Source: Holosporales bacterium (lineage in GTDB: Bacteria; Pseudomonadota; Alphaproteobacteria; BNTO01). Taken from it: a stretch of 5,402 bases of DNA. The position numbers were made by a program, and so were the translations under genes. Below are positions 1 to 5,402 of the stretch, in pieces. The stretch spans positions 1 to 5,402 of the forward strand of contig JAISCJ010000006.1 in NCBI GenBank assembly GCA_031265645.1, written 5' to 3'. Below the pieces are notes generated by a model that was not told where the DNA came from, did not search any database, and was given only the letters and a program-made list of their open reading frames with translations. How positions within the stretch are numbered: position 1 is the stretch's first letter; each line of letters begins with the position of its first letter.

Positions 1-310
1 CTTTGATGTTTTGCAAGTGCGAGGTACTTTCTGCATTCATAGCCTGCCGAAGATCTTCATCACGAGTTTCTTCAGAAAAGCCAAAACTCTGGTATCCTAA
101 GTATGTCAAAAATCTTTCATCTAGCTTATCCACAGCGACCGCACCATCCGCAATTTCTCTTAAGGCAATAACCGGATTTTTGTCATTGTCGCGAGGGACT
201 GCGGGAGATGTCCCAGACGAAAGCTCACGAGCCCTGTATGTGGCTAAAAGCACAAGCCGAAAACGATTCGGAATTACTTGAATGCAATCCTCTACGGTTA
301 CTCGAGCCAT
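1..310 (-). CDS. rpoZ: DNA-directed RNA polymerase omega subunit, 5' part (3' end beyond window)
   Basis: This gene encodes the small omega subunit, which binds the beta' subunit in the cytoplasm and helps RNA polymerase core assemble and stay stable. Translating the minus strand from the ATG at 310-308 gives 103 codons with no stop before the left edge, so the C-terminus is missing. The start reads MARVTVEDCIQVIPNRF and continues LVLLATYRARELSSG, then DNDKNPVIALREIADG; these are the family's most conserved blocks, including the R-D-N-D-K-N-P-V-I-A-L-R-E-I-A stretch typical of alphaproteobacteria. After about residue 65 comes a less conserved acidic tail, as usual in this class. An AGGAAG ribosome-binding site at 320-315 lies four bases before the ATG and supports the start. 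A candidate promoter lies just upstream. By eye its G+C looks higher than that of the accessory genes to the right, consistent with a core gene. Confidence 0.95.
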   Translation of the reverse strand, partial: MARVTVEDCIQVIPNRFRLVLLATYRARELSSGTSPAVPRDNDKNPVIALREIADGAVAVDKLDERFLTYLGYQSFGFSEETRDEDLRQAMNAESTSHLQNIK

Positions 311-342
311 CGATCTTCCTACAAATGAAGTACTACACTGCG

Positions 343-371
343 ATATTAGAGGATGCCCCCTCGGGAATCAA
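343..371 (-). promoter_or_regulatory. candidate sigma70-type promoter of rpoZ
   Basis: On the minus strand there is a -35-like TTGATT (371-366), a 17-base spacer, and a -10-like TAATAT (348-343). Each hexamer matches four of six consensus positions and the spacing is ideal. Transcription would begin near 336, leaving a leader of about 26 bases that contains the AGGAAG ribosome-binding site. The position upstream of a recognised gene adds weight, but no experimental start is known. Confidence 0.45.
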
Positions 372-395
372 GGATTTCGTGTGCGCTGTTATGGT

Positions 396-617
396 TCATA
401 ACATATGAGACGGTTTTCCGTCCTCCAGAATGATTCTAATGTACTCCATTGGAGTTCTCCAATTCAAGCCTGTCTGAACTTTCACAGTGTTGTGCACGTT
501 CATGGGGCATTCTTTGCCAAAATCAGAACTTAAAAAGTCATCAACCAGGAGAGCGTGGTTTTTATCTGCGTGGCGATTTGTATGTGGATTTACTATAATA
601 CATTCGATTAACGAGTG
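396..617 (-). pseudogene. decayed C-terminal remnant of an integrase-core (DDE) transposase
   Basis: The minus strand is open for 73 codons between a TGA at 620-618 and a TGA at 398-396, with no plausible start. The last third reads VKVQTGLNWRTPMEYI followed by RIILEDGKPSHML. This resembles the end of IS481/IS3-like integrase-core transposases, where a LxxxTPxEYI-type motif follows the catalytic glutamate region. The upstream part, including the DDE catalytic residues, is absent, so the fragment cannot be active. Its upstream end overlaps the last ten bases of the membrane-protein gene, marking a likely old insertion or deletion junction. No terminal inverted repeats were found. The assignment rests on motif recall, not on a search; chance translation of intergenic DNA is the main alternative. 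Confidence 0.45.
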
Positions 618-1339
618 TCAGGCTCAACATTTTTGTTTGTCTGCGCAGAAATAGCTATTGAACAAAGCTCTTTTTTTTCGAAAGATATTGATCTCATCAC
701 AGCGATCAAAGAAAATAGATTTATTAAAAGCAGAAGACTGTATTTGTTTTTCAATTGCTTGACAGCAGCCATAATGTAATAATTAATCGCTATACAACAA
801 AACGCGTACACCAAAAGCGAAGCACCATAGGATTTCAATGGATGAGGAATGCAGTCGTGTTCAGAAAGCCAGTAAAAACAAAAGGCGGTTGGAGTAATGA
901 GTAGAGTCCGTGTTATGCCGATATTTAAACGTTTTGGATTGTTGCAAAATTGAAGGCCAAACGCCAAAAGAATTGATATACAAAACACTTGTTTTCGAAC
1001 TAGCGCATTTGTGAGAAAAAATGAAAACAACACCAATCCCGCAAGATAAGGCACACGAGAAAGGATATAATCGGACTTTCCGCTTTTCTTTTCGGGAAAA
1101 TGTTGCTCCAAAAGAACAGTGTCTCTTACCCAAGCACTTGATATAAACAGTGTCGCCATCAAAGAAATGTTTCCGAACAAAACGTATGCTACTAGAAAAA
1201 CTCCAGTAAGCAAATAACAATGGGTTACTTGCACCCCACTAAACAGTTGTCCAAAATACGGACGCAACTGAGAAAATCCATACTTAGAAGAACATTCACT
1301 CACAAAGAAATCAACCTGAACACATCCCTCGGACCACAA
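608..1339 (-). CDS. hypothetical multi-pass membrane protein, uncertain 5' end
   Basis: No family was recognised. Starting from TTG at 1339 the product has 243 residues. Hydrophobic stretches at about 41-70 (one long or two short helices), 96-113, 117-132, 139-158, 172-192 and 200-215 predict six or seven membrane segments; the C-terminal 27 residues are polar. The start is doubtful: TTG 1339 has no ribosome-binding site, and the same frame continues upstream through a hydrophobic, phenylalanine-rich stretch (SFFFVLFFVALW) resembling a signal or first membrane helix. An in-frame ATG at 1408, 13 bases after the stop of the upstream gene and preceded by AGG, would be a natural operon start, but a TAG at 1381-1379 separates it from the main frame. 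The gene may therefore be a recent nonsense pseudogene, carry a sequencing error, or use an internal start. It probably shares a transcript with the small secreted-protein gene upstream. Confidence 0.6.
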   Translation of the reverse strand: MWSEGCVQVDFFVSECSSKYGFSQLRPYFGQLFSGVQVTHCYLLTGVFLVAYVLFGNISLMATLFISSAWVRDTVLLEQHFPEKKSGKSDYILSRVPYLAGLVLFSFFLTNALVRKQVFCISILLAFGLQFCNNPKRLNIGITRTLLITPTAFCFYWLSEHDCIPHPLKSYGASLLVYAFCCIAINYYIMAAVKQLKNKYSLLLLINLFSLIAVMRSISFEKKELCSIAISAQTNKNVEPDTR

Positions 1340-1421
1340 TGCTACAAAGAATAAAACAAAAAAAAATGAATTCGCCCCCTAATTGTAATCCGATCGACAG
1401 GAGTTCATTTTACCTACTCGC

Positions 1422-1751
1422 TTAATAGACTTCGCAACCAGCTTGCCTTATCTGAAGCCCCTGATCCATAGATTCCTCATCTAAACCGTGATCTTCGTAG
1501 AATTTCATCATGTCCCACGCTTGATCAGACGTACTTGCGCAGATCTTGCCAACCGCATTGCCCGCACCTGAATAATCAGAGGCAACACCTGTTGCAACCG
1601 CAGCCATTTTGCTTTGCGGAACAAGCGCGAGCGCTACATCCGCAGAAACCCTTCCCATGTGATAAGCTGTATTATGATTGGGATTATCGTTGGCTACCGC
1701 ACACACGACAAAAGAGCTTAAACAAGCCATTTCTAAAACTAAAAACCTCAT
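1422..1751 (-). CDS. small secreted hypothetical protein (109 residues)
   Basis: No family was recognised. The N-terminus (MRFLVLEMACLSSFVVCAVA, then ND) looks like a Sec signal peptide with A-V-A before the likely cleavage after residue 20; the glutamate at residue 7 inside the hydrophobic stretch is atypical. The mature part of about 89 residues begins Asn/Asp/His-rich, has an Ala/Val/Gly-rich middle (around VALALVPQSKMAAVATG), then an acidic segment, and holds just two cysteines (in KICAS and AGCEVY), which could form one disulfide after export. The ATG at 1751 is chosen because GGGAG (1765-1761) lies nine bases upstream; the alternative ATG at 1730 would lack a basic N-terminus. It is divergent from the LRR gene across 183 bases, and 13 bases separate its TAA from an ATG in frame with the membrane-protein gene downstream, suggesting co-transcription. 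Confidence 0.65.
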   Translation of the reverse strand: MRFLVLEMACLSSFVVCAVANDNPNHNTAYHMGRVSADVALALVPQSKMAAVATGVASDYSGAGNAVGKICASTSDQAWDMMKFYEDHGLDEESMDQGLQIRQAGCEVY

Positions 1752-1786
1752 TTACCAAAACTCCCAAAACCCCCTCACGTAGGAAG

Positions 1787-1813
1787 TTGACATAAATATG
1801 TGTGCAATACAAT
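1787..1813 (+). promoter_or_regulatory. candidate sigma70-type promoter of the first LRR gene
   Basis: A perfect -35 hexamer TTGACA (1787-1792) is followed after 15 bases by TACAAT (1808-1813), a five-of-six match to the -10 consensus. The spacer is at the short end of the usual range; an AATTAT at 1811-1816 gives an 18-base alternative. Transcription would start near 1820, leaving a leader of about 115 bases before the ATG at 1935. A second TACAAT at 1916-1921 has no -35 partner and lies too close to the start codon to be preferred. Confidence 0.4.
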
Positions 1814-1934
1814 TATTTGTGCATGCATAGCAACCTGTTTGTAAATGTCGTGAATTCTCATAAATCGAATACAAGGACTTTTAAACGGGAAGTGTGCTAC
1901 CGTTTATTAAGTACCTACAATATGCGGTGTATTT

Positions 1935-4403
1935 ATGAATATTCGAAAAGGGAACGTCCTCTTTGTTCTAATAATTACTGCGGCTTCGTTTGATGCTAAT
2001 GCAATTGGAATAGGTCCTGAAATTCAGTTTAAAGCAATTCAAGAAACTCAAAAAGCAATGGAAGGACATAGATTTCAAAAAAGAGAAATAATTTTAGCCC
2101 AACGGTTGTCACAATCCTTTGTAGAGCTTTTTATTCCTAACTCGCTTCCCCATCCAACAATAAAAGATTATTTGAATGACGTTTTAACCGGTAAATTTGA
2201 TTACACAACAAGGGTTGATGACCCCGAATATCCGGGTTTTGTATCTATTCCTTTTGAGCAACAAATAAGCATTTATGGAGACGAGGAGGGACTAGCGCGT
2301 TTCACTGTTTTTTCTGAACGAATAGTACAGGCTCTTTCTTTCCTTTTTTCAATAAACGCATCAATTGCTCCTGCGGATTCTTGTGTATTTTTCACAAATA
2401 TCCTCTCATGGATCGGAATGGCACGAGCTGGCATTGCGTTATTGAACAATCAACCTGTTCGTGCGTCCCACCTAGGTAATTCGTTCGGAGTTTTGTGCGC
2501 ATCCCGTCTAAGCGACTCGTTCGCGCCTTATAATGTGTATCCTCGTATATTTTTTGACTGTTTGGCAGAAGATCTTTCTATTGAAGCCTGCAAGGCAAAA
2601 TTTGAGAATCCTTTTGAAATTAAAAGAGAACATATTTGTTTGGAGCATTTCCCTTCAGCAGGACTCGATCCCTGTGGTACAGTTTTTCATTCCACAAAAA
2701 CAGCCCAATGCGTAGCTTTTGATTCTTGGCTCAGGATATTCGAACTATTGAACACTCTAATCGATCAACCGATCCTTGACAATGAAGCACTACGTCCTCT
2801 TTCTGATGCGCTAAAAGATTTTATCTTCTCGATGTCTTGGTCCAGCACATTCTATAGAGGACAATCTGCTATTGTACTATGGCTCGTAAGAGGGGTCTGT
2901 CAGGCGTTGGGATATGAATTGGTGTTGCCGATCATTTCTGAAAAAGCCTCATCAATAATTAGAGAAGCGATAACTTCTAAATATGCAAAATCTGAGGCTC
3001 AAAGACTTAATGCGTTGCGTTTACAGGAATACAAACGAATGGCTTTCCGCAGCTGGCCCTATATTGATCCGGATGTGGCACACGATCTTAGTAGTGCTAC
3101 ATTCGTAGACAAGGCTTTTCAGTCCTTTTTTGATAAGCTTTACAAAAATCCTAGCGTTTTTGCGCTTTTTTGCGCTAATAAGCAGACCTATTCAAGGCTG
3201 TATGACTTAACATTCAAAAAGAGCCAACGCTCCCTTTCCGATAAGATCACGAGGTTTACAACACAGCGACGCATATTATCGCCTAGTTTGTTGCCGCCTA
3301 AGTTGGAGCTAAGTTGCTTTTCGTCAAAAACGATGTTTATGTTTTTAGACAAGCAGAATATACAAAGTTCTGTAACCAGCGTTGTTCTTAAACGTTTTGG
3401 AGACGAATGTCCTCTATCTACTTTTCAGAAAATTTTATCCGCAATTTTCATTACGTTTCCATATCTAAGTGACTTCAGCTTGGACCTAACGGGTATTCGT
3501 GATATTGATAACCGTAGTGAATTCTTAAAAGAACTCAATCTATTTCGTAACCCAGTATTTGGAATAGCCTCGTGGCGTTGCATATTGGCGCACACACAAA
3601 ATTTGCAAAATCTTCATTTAACAGCGTGTGGTATTCCCAGTTTTGAATTTACAGCTGATTCCTTTAAAAGAATGAAGTCTTTGCATTTCGACGATTGTGA
3701 ATTTTACGACAGCGGCGAACTCAATCTGGCGGACCTGCTCAAATGTGCGCCGGTGTTGGAAGATTTGAGTATATCCCGCGAGAATACGATAATACTGAAT
3801 TTTCCATATATTCAATCTGTTTCTTATCGGATAAAGACACTGTCATTGATTGATCAACTAATTACAGAGAGTTCGTTGCATTGTTTTTCGATGAACATGC
3901 CACAACTACAACATCTAAATTTATTTAATAGTACGATCATCGTAAACGATACTTATTGGCGTCGTTTGACCTTAGCAAATGGATGTAGCTCGAGATGTCC
4001 TGATCATCCATTAAAAAAACTTACGCTATCGGAGGTCACATATGGCCAGTCTCTTCAGATTCCGTATTATGAATTTACTAAATTCTTCCAAGCGGAAAGT
4101 GTTTATCTCTTGGGATACAACTGGACGGGAAAAGACCTCGAACTTATGTCACAAGCAGGTACTGTTGAATTTGTATTTGATGGCCCAGATGTACAGAGCA
4201 TAAGCAGGTCTGATAATCAAATGTTTCATGAGCCGTATTTCCTTGACAGACTAAACGCATGTGGCTGGGAAATTGTATCCAATGATGTTGCTTATTCTCT
4301 ACGCAAACTCCCCAATCGCCCAACTCGCCCAAGCGGACCTCTCTATTTATCCGAGAATTGCCTCTTCAGATTGATTTGTGGAGTTTTAAAAAAATTCGAA
4401 TAA
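1935..4403 (+). CDS. secreted leucine-rich-repeat protein, putative host-interaction factor (822 residues)
   Basis: The ATG at 1935 begins a clear Sec signal peptide: basic MNIRK, a hydrophobic core (VLFVLIITAASF), and D-A-N-A before the likely cleavage at residue 23. Residues 24 to about 170 form a module shared with the next gene, including QSFVELF (60-66), GKFDY (86-90) and NILSWIGMARAGIALL (155-170). Five cysteines follow at 209, 219, 235, 247 and 259, which could form disulfides after export. Residues 300-500 are mostly helix-like and unrecognised. From about 505 to 730 there are irregular leucine-rich repeats, for example NLQNLHLTACGI (556), MKSLHFDDCEF (580), VLEDLSI (607), LQHLNLF (658) and LKKLTLSEV (693); the xxLxxLxLxxC/N pattern is that of known LRR domains, which usually bind proteins. 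A role as exported effector or surface adhesin is inferred, not shown. No F-box, kinase or protease motif was seen. The ribosome-binding site is weak (GCGGTG, 1924-1929). Confidence 0.9.
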   Translation: MNIRKGNVLFVLIITAASFDANAIGIGPEIQFKAIQETQKAMEGHRFQKREIILAQRLSQSFVELFIPNSLPHPTIKDYLNDVLTGKFDYTTRVDDPEYPGFVSIPFEQQISIYGDEEGLARFTVFSERIVQALSFLFSINASIAPADSCVFFTNILSWIGMARAGIALLNNQPVRASHLGNSFGVLCASRLSDSFAPYNVYPRIFFDCLAEDLSIEACKAKFENPFEIKREHICLEHFPSAGLDPCGTVFHSTKTAQCVAFDSWLRIFELLNTLIDQPILDNEALRPLSDALKDFIFSMSWSSTFYRGQSAIVLWLVRGVCQALGYELVLPIISEKASSIIREAITSKYAKSEAQRLNALRLQEYKRMAFRSWPYIDPDVAHDLSSATFVDKAFQSFFDKLYKNPSVFALFCANKQTYSRLYDLTFKKSQRSLSDKITRFTTQRRILSPSLLPPKLELSCFSSKTMFMFLDKQNIQSSVTSVVLKRFGDECPLSTFQKILSAIFITFPYLSDFSLDLTGIRDIDNRSEFLKELNLFRNPVFGIASWRCILAHTQNLQNLHLTACGIPSFEFTADSFKRMKSLHFDDCEFYDSGELNLADLLKCAPVLEDLSISRENTIILNFPYIQSVSYRIKTLSLIDQLITESSLHCFSMNMPQLQHLNLFNSTIIVNDTYWRRLTLANGCSSRCPDHPLKKLTLSEVTYGQSLQIPYYEFTKFFQAESVYLLGYNWTGKDLELMSQAGTVEFVFDGPDVQSISRSDNQMFHEPYFLDRLNACGWEIVSNDVAYSLRKLPNRPTRPSGPLYLSENCLFRLICGVLKKFE

Positions 4404-4593
4404 ATGCAATGATTTTGGTACAAAATATTAACGTTTCAGTAATATCTGTCTCTATGCAGAACCAATATATTACATCATTAAATAGCAATGTGGACAGATA
4501 TACCAAAACGCAAAAAAGATTCACGATTTACACGAAGATGTTTCCTTCCAGAATGCGCTGATCCTGATGAGGTATTCCTAATGAGCTATTATT

Positions 4594-4622
4594 TTGAAAT
4601 ATTTTTCGATTGGGTGTACATT
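4594..4622 (+). promoter_or_regulatory. candidate sigma70-type promoter of the second LRR-family gene
   Basis: TTGAAA (4594-4599, five of six -35 positions) is followed after exactly 17 bases by TACATT (4617-4622, four of six -10 positions). Transcription would start near 4628-4630, giving a leader of about 113 bases before the ATG at 4742, nearly the same as predicted for the upstream paralog. This suggests that the second copy is transcribed on its own rather than only by read-through. Confidence 0.45.
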
Positions 4623-4627
4623 GTGAA

Positions 4628-4661
4628 CCCGTGTGGATTGCGCAAGCGCATCGCACATGGG
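4628..4661 (+). promoter_or_regulatory. strong stem-loop with GCAA tetraloop at the predicted 5' end of the transcript
   Basis: The left arm CCCGTGTGGATTGC (4628-4641) pairs with the right arm GCGCATCGCACATGGG (4646-4661) around the loop GCAA (4642-4645). All 14 left-arm bases pair (12 Watson-Crick, two G-U), with two single-base bulges on the right arm. It is followed by an A run rather than a T run, so it is not a typical plus-strand terminator. Its first base falls where the promoter at 4594-4622 predicts the transcript start. A role in mRNA protection or translation control is inferred; a cryptic RNA or a degraded terminator are alternatives. Confidence 0.5.
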
Positions 4662-4741
4662 AAAAATCAAAGATGTAAAACAAGGTTCGAATATGTTACG
4701 AATAAAAGCATGTCAATGGTCGCAAATATTCGAGCGCGAAG

Positions 4742-5402
4742 ATGTTACACAAAACTATTTCTTTTTCATTAGCAATGATTGCTACTTCGTTTCACGCAAA
4801 TGCAATAGGAGAGCATTATGAGTTGCAGCGTCAAGATATTGAATATATTTGGAATAGGTTAAAAGAATTCACAACAATAGGAGAAAAAGAACAGTTGGTG
4901 AATCAATTTATCGCACAGTCTTGCAACGATCTTTTTTTCAAAGATCAAAACACACTAAAAATGCTGCTTGATATATGTAACGGAGTTTTTGATTATCAGT
5001 TCTTGAAGCTGACAGCTGAAAAGTTGTTTCATAAAGTTTATGAAAACAACTGGCCAAGTCAAATGCCCCGAGCAAATCAGTTTCGATTCGCTGCCGAAAC
5101 AAACAACCCAGAAATATTGGACATGAAAGAGAAAGTCCATCGTATGTACACTTATTTGAATCGACTGGAGCTAGCCATTGCACTTATTTTTCAACACCAT
5201 AGAAGCGACAAATTTTCTGATTGCTGTATTCTTTTTTCTAATATTCTATCTTGGGTCGGAACAGCGAGATGCGCGATTGAGATGCTGGTTAATCCGCACA
5301 TCGATTATGATTTAAACTTCGAAAAGTTAAAGGGTAAGAGTCAACGGAACCGGCAGTGCATTTTTCCAGGATTATTTGTCCCGTCTTCCCTGCAGGTTGC
5401 CG
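4742..5402 (+). CDS. secreted paralog of the LRR protein, N-terminal part (3' end beyond window)
   Basis: The frame from ATG 4742 is open for 220 codons to the right edge. The N-terminus (MLHKTISFSLAMIATSFHANA, residues 1-21) is a Sec signal peptide whose end, A-T-S-F-H-A-N-A-I-G, nearly matches A-A-S-F-D-A-N-A-I-G of the upstream gene. Further matches keep order and spacing: AQSCNDLFF (58-66), GVFDY (81-85), and a cysteine followed by NILSWVGTARCAIEML (from residue 167) against NILSWIGMARAGIALL (from 155). This is strong evidence of tandem duplication followed by wide divergence. Whether it also carries C-terminal leucine-rich repeats cannot be seen. The start is placed at 4742 because a TAA lies in frame at 4703 and this ATG gives a complete signal peptide; no good ribosome-binding site precedes it. 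The role is presumed to be like that of its neighbour: export and host interaction (inference). Confidence 0.88.
   Translation, partial: MLHKTISFSLAMIATSFHANAIGEHYELQRQDIEYIWNRLKEFTTIGEKEQLVNQFIAQSCNDLFFKDQNTLKMLLDICNGVFDYQFLKLTAEKLFHKVYENNWPSQMPRANQFRFAAETNNPEILDMKEKVHRMYTYLNRLELAIALIFQHHRSDKFSDCCILFSNILSWVGTARCAIEMLVNPHIDYDLNFEKLKGKSQRNRQCIFPGLFVPSSLQVA

Larger units (their letters stand above)
4404..4741. other. intergenic region between the two LRR-family paralogs
   Basis: This 338-base gap contains no convincing gene. Short open frames on the plus strand (for example from 4488) lack recognisable motifs and run into the next gene out of frame. Just after the first gene's stop is a small perfect inverted repeat, ATTTTG-GTA-CAAAAT (4412-4426), without a following T run, so it is a poor terminator. 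The right half holds a candidate promoter (4594-4622) and a strong stem-loop (4628-4661), listed separately. Confidence 0.6.

Noticed and set aside
861..1220. 119-codon minus-strand frame inside the membrane-protein gene
   Set aside because: It lies entirely within the longer membrane-protein frame, which has a coherent pattern of membrane helices; the inner frame has none.
1358..1408. Possible intrinsic terminator after the small secreted-protein gene (minus strand): TGAACTCCT against AGGGGGCGAATTCA followed by nine T
   Set aside because: The stem needs a four-base bulge and a G-U pair and has a long loop. The T run also lies in the open frame of the membrane protein, where it encodes phenylalanines, so the structure is too weak to call.
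1802..1993. 63-codon plus-strand frame in the divergent promoter region
   Set aside because: It overlaps the signal peptide of the first LRR protein in another frame, lacks a ribosome-binding site and resembles nothing known.
4412..4426. Inverted repeat ATTTTG-GTA-CAAAAT as terminator of the first LRR gene
   Set aside because: The stem is six A/T-rich pairs with only one G-C pair and no T run follows, so it would not terminate efficiently.
1938..4733. AATATTCGA shared near the starts of both paralogs (1938-1946 and 4725-4733)
   Set aside because: The copies sit at different distances from the homologous signal-peptide end (69 against 83 bases), coding in one and upstream of the start in the other; probably coincidence in A+T-rich DNA.
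4488..4772. 94-codon plus-strand frame between the paralogs
   Set aside because: It has no recognisable motif, overlaps the second paralog's signal peptide out of frame, and contains the candidate promoter and hairpin; it is most likely a chance frame.
1..5402. CRISPR arrays, tRNA or rRNA genes
   Set aside because: No regularly spaced direct repeats, no tRNA cloverleaf elements and no rRNA-like conserved stretches were seen on reading both strands.

Overview
The window looks like part of a chromosome of a host-associated alphaproteobacterium. The only housekeeping gene, at the left edge, encodes an RNA polymerase omega subunit of clearly alphaproteobacterial type. The rest is A+T-rich accessory DNA with secreted leucine-rich-repeat proteins, which suits intracellular lineages such as Holosporales or Rickettsiales. 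That placement is an inference from gene content; no species can be named from the sequence.

Layout. Positions 1-310 (minus) hold the 5' part of rpoZ, cut by the window edge, with its own likely promoter at 343-371. Positions 396-617 (minus) hold a short open frame resembling the C-terminus of an integrase-type (DDE) transposase, probably a decayed insertion-sequence remnant separating rpoZ from the accessory block. Positions 608-1339 (minus) encode an unrecognised protein with six or seven membrane segments. Its frame continues upstream to a better-placed ATG at 1408, but a TAG codon interrupts that extension. Positions 1422-1751 (minus) encode a small unrecognised secreted protein just upstream of the membrane gene, in operon-like order.

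Divergently, on the plus strand, 1935-4403 encode an 822-residue secreted protein with a signal peptide, a novel N-terminal and middle region, and a C-terminal leucine-rich-repeat region. After a 338-base gap comes the start of a second gene (4742 to the right edge) whose signal peptide and N-terminal module match the first. The pair is therefore a tandem duplication of a secreted protein family. Each copy has a candidate promoter giving a leader of about 113-115 bases. In the second copy a strong stem-loop with a GCAA tetraloop lies exactly at the predicted transcript start.

Functional reading. The two LRR-family proteins are candidate effectors or surface proteins for host interaction (inference). 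The small secreted protein and the membrane protein may form a unit, but nothing in their sequences ties them to the LRR pair. The main item of interest is the paralogous N-terminal module, which I do not recognise as a named domain.
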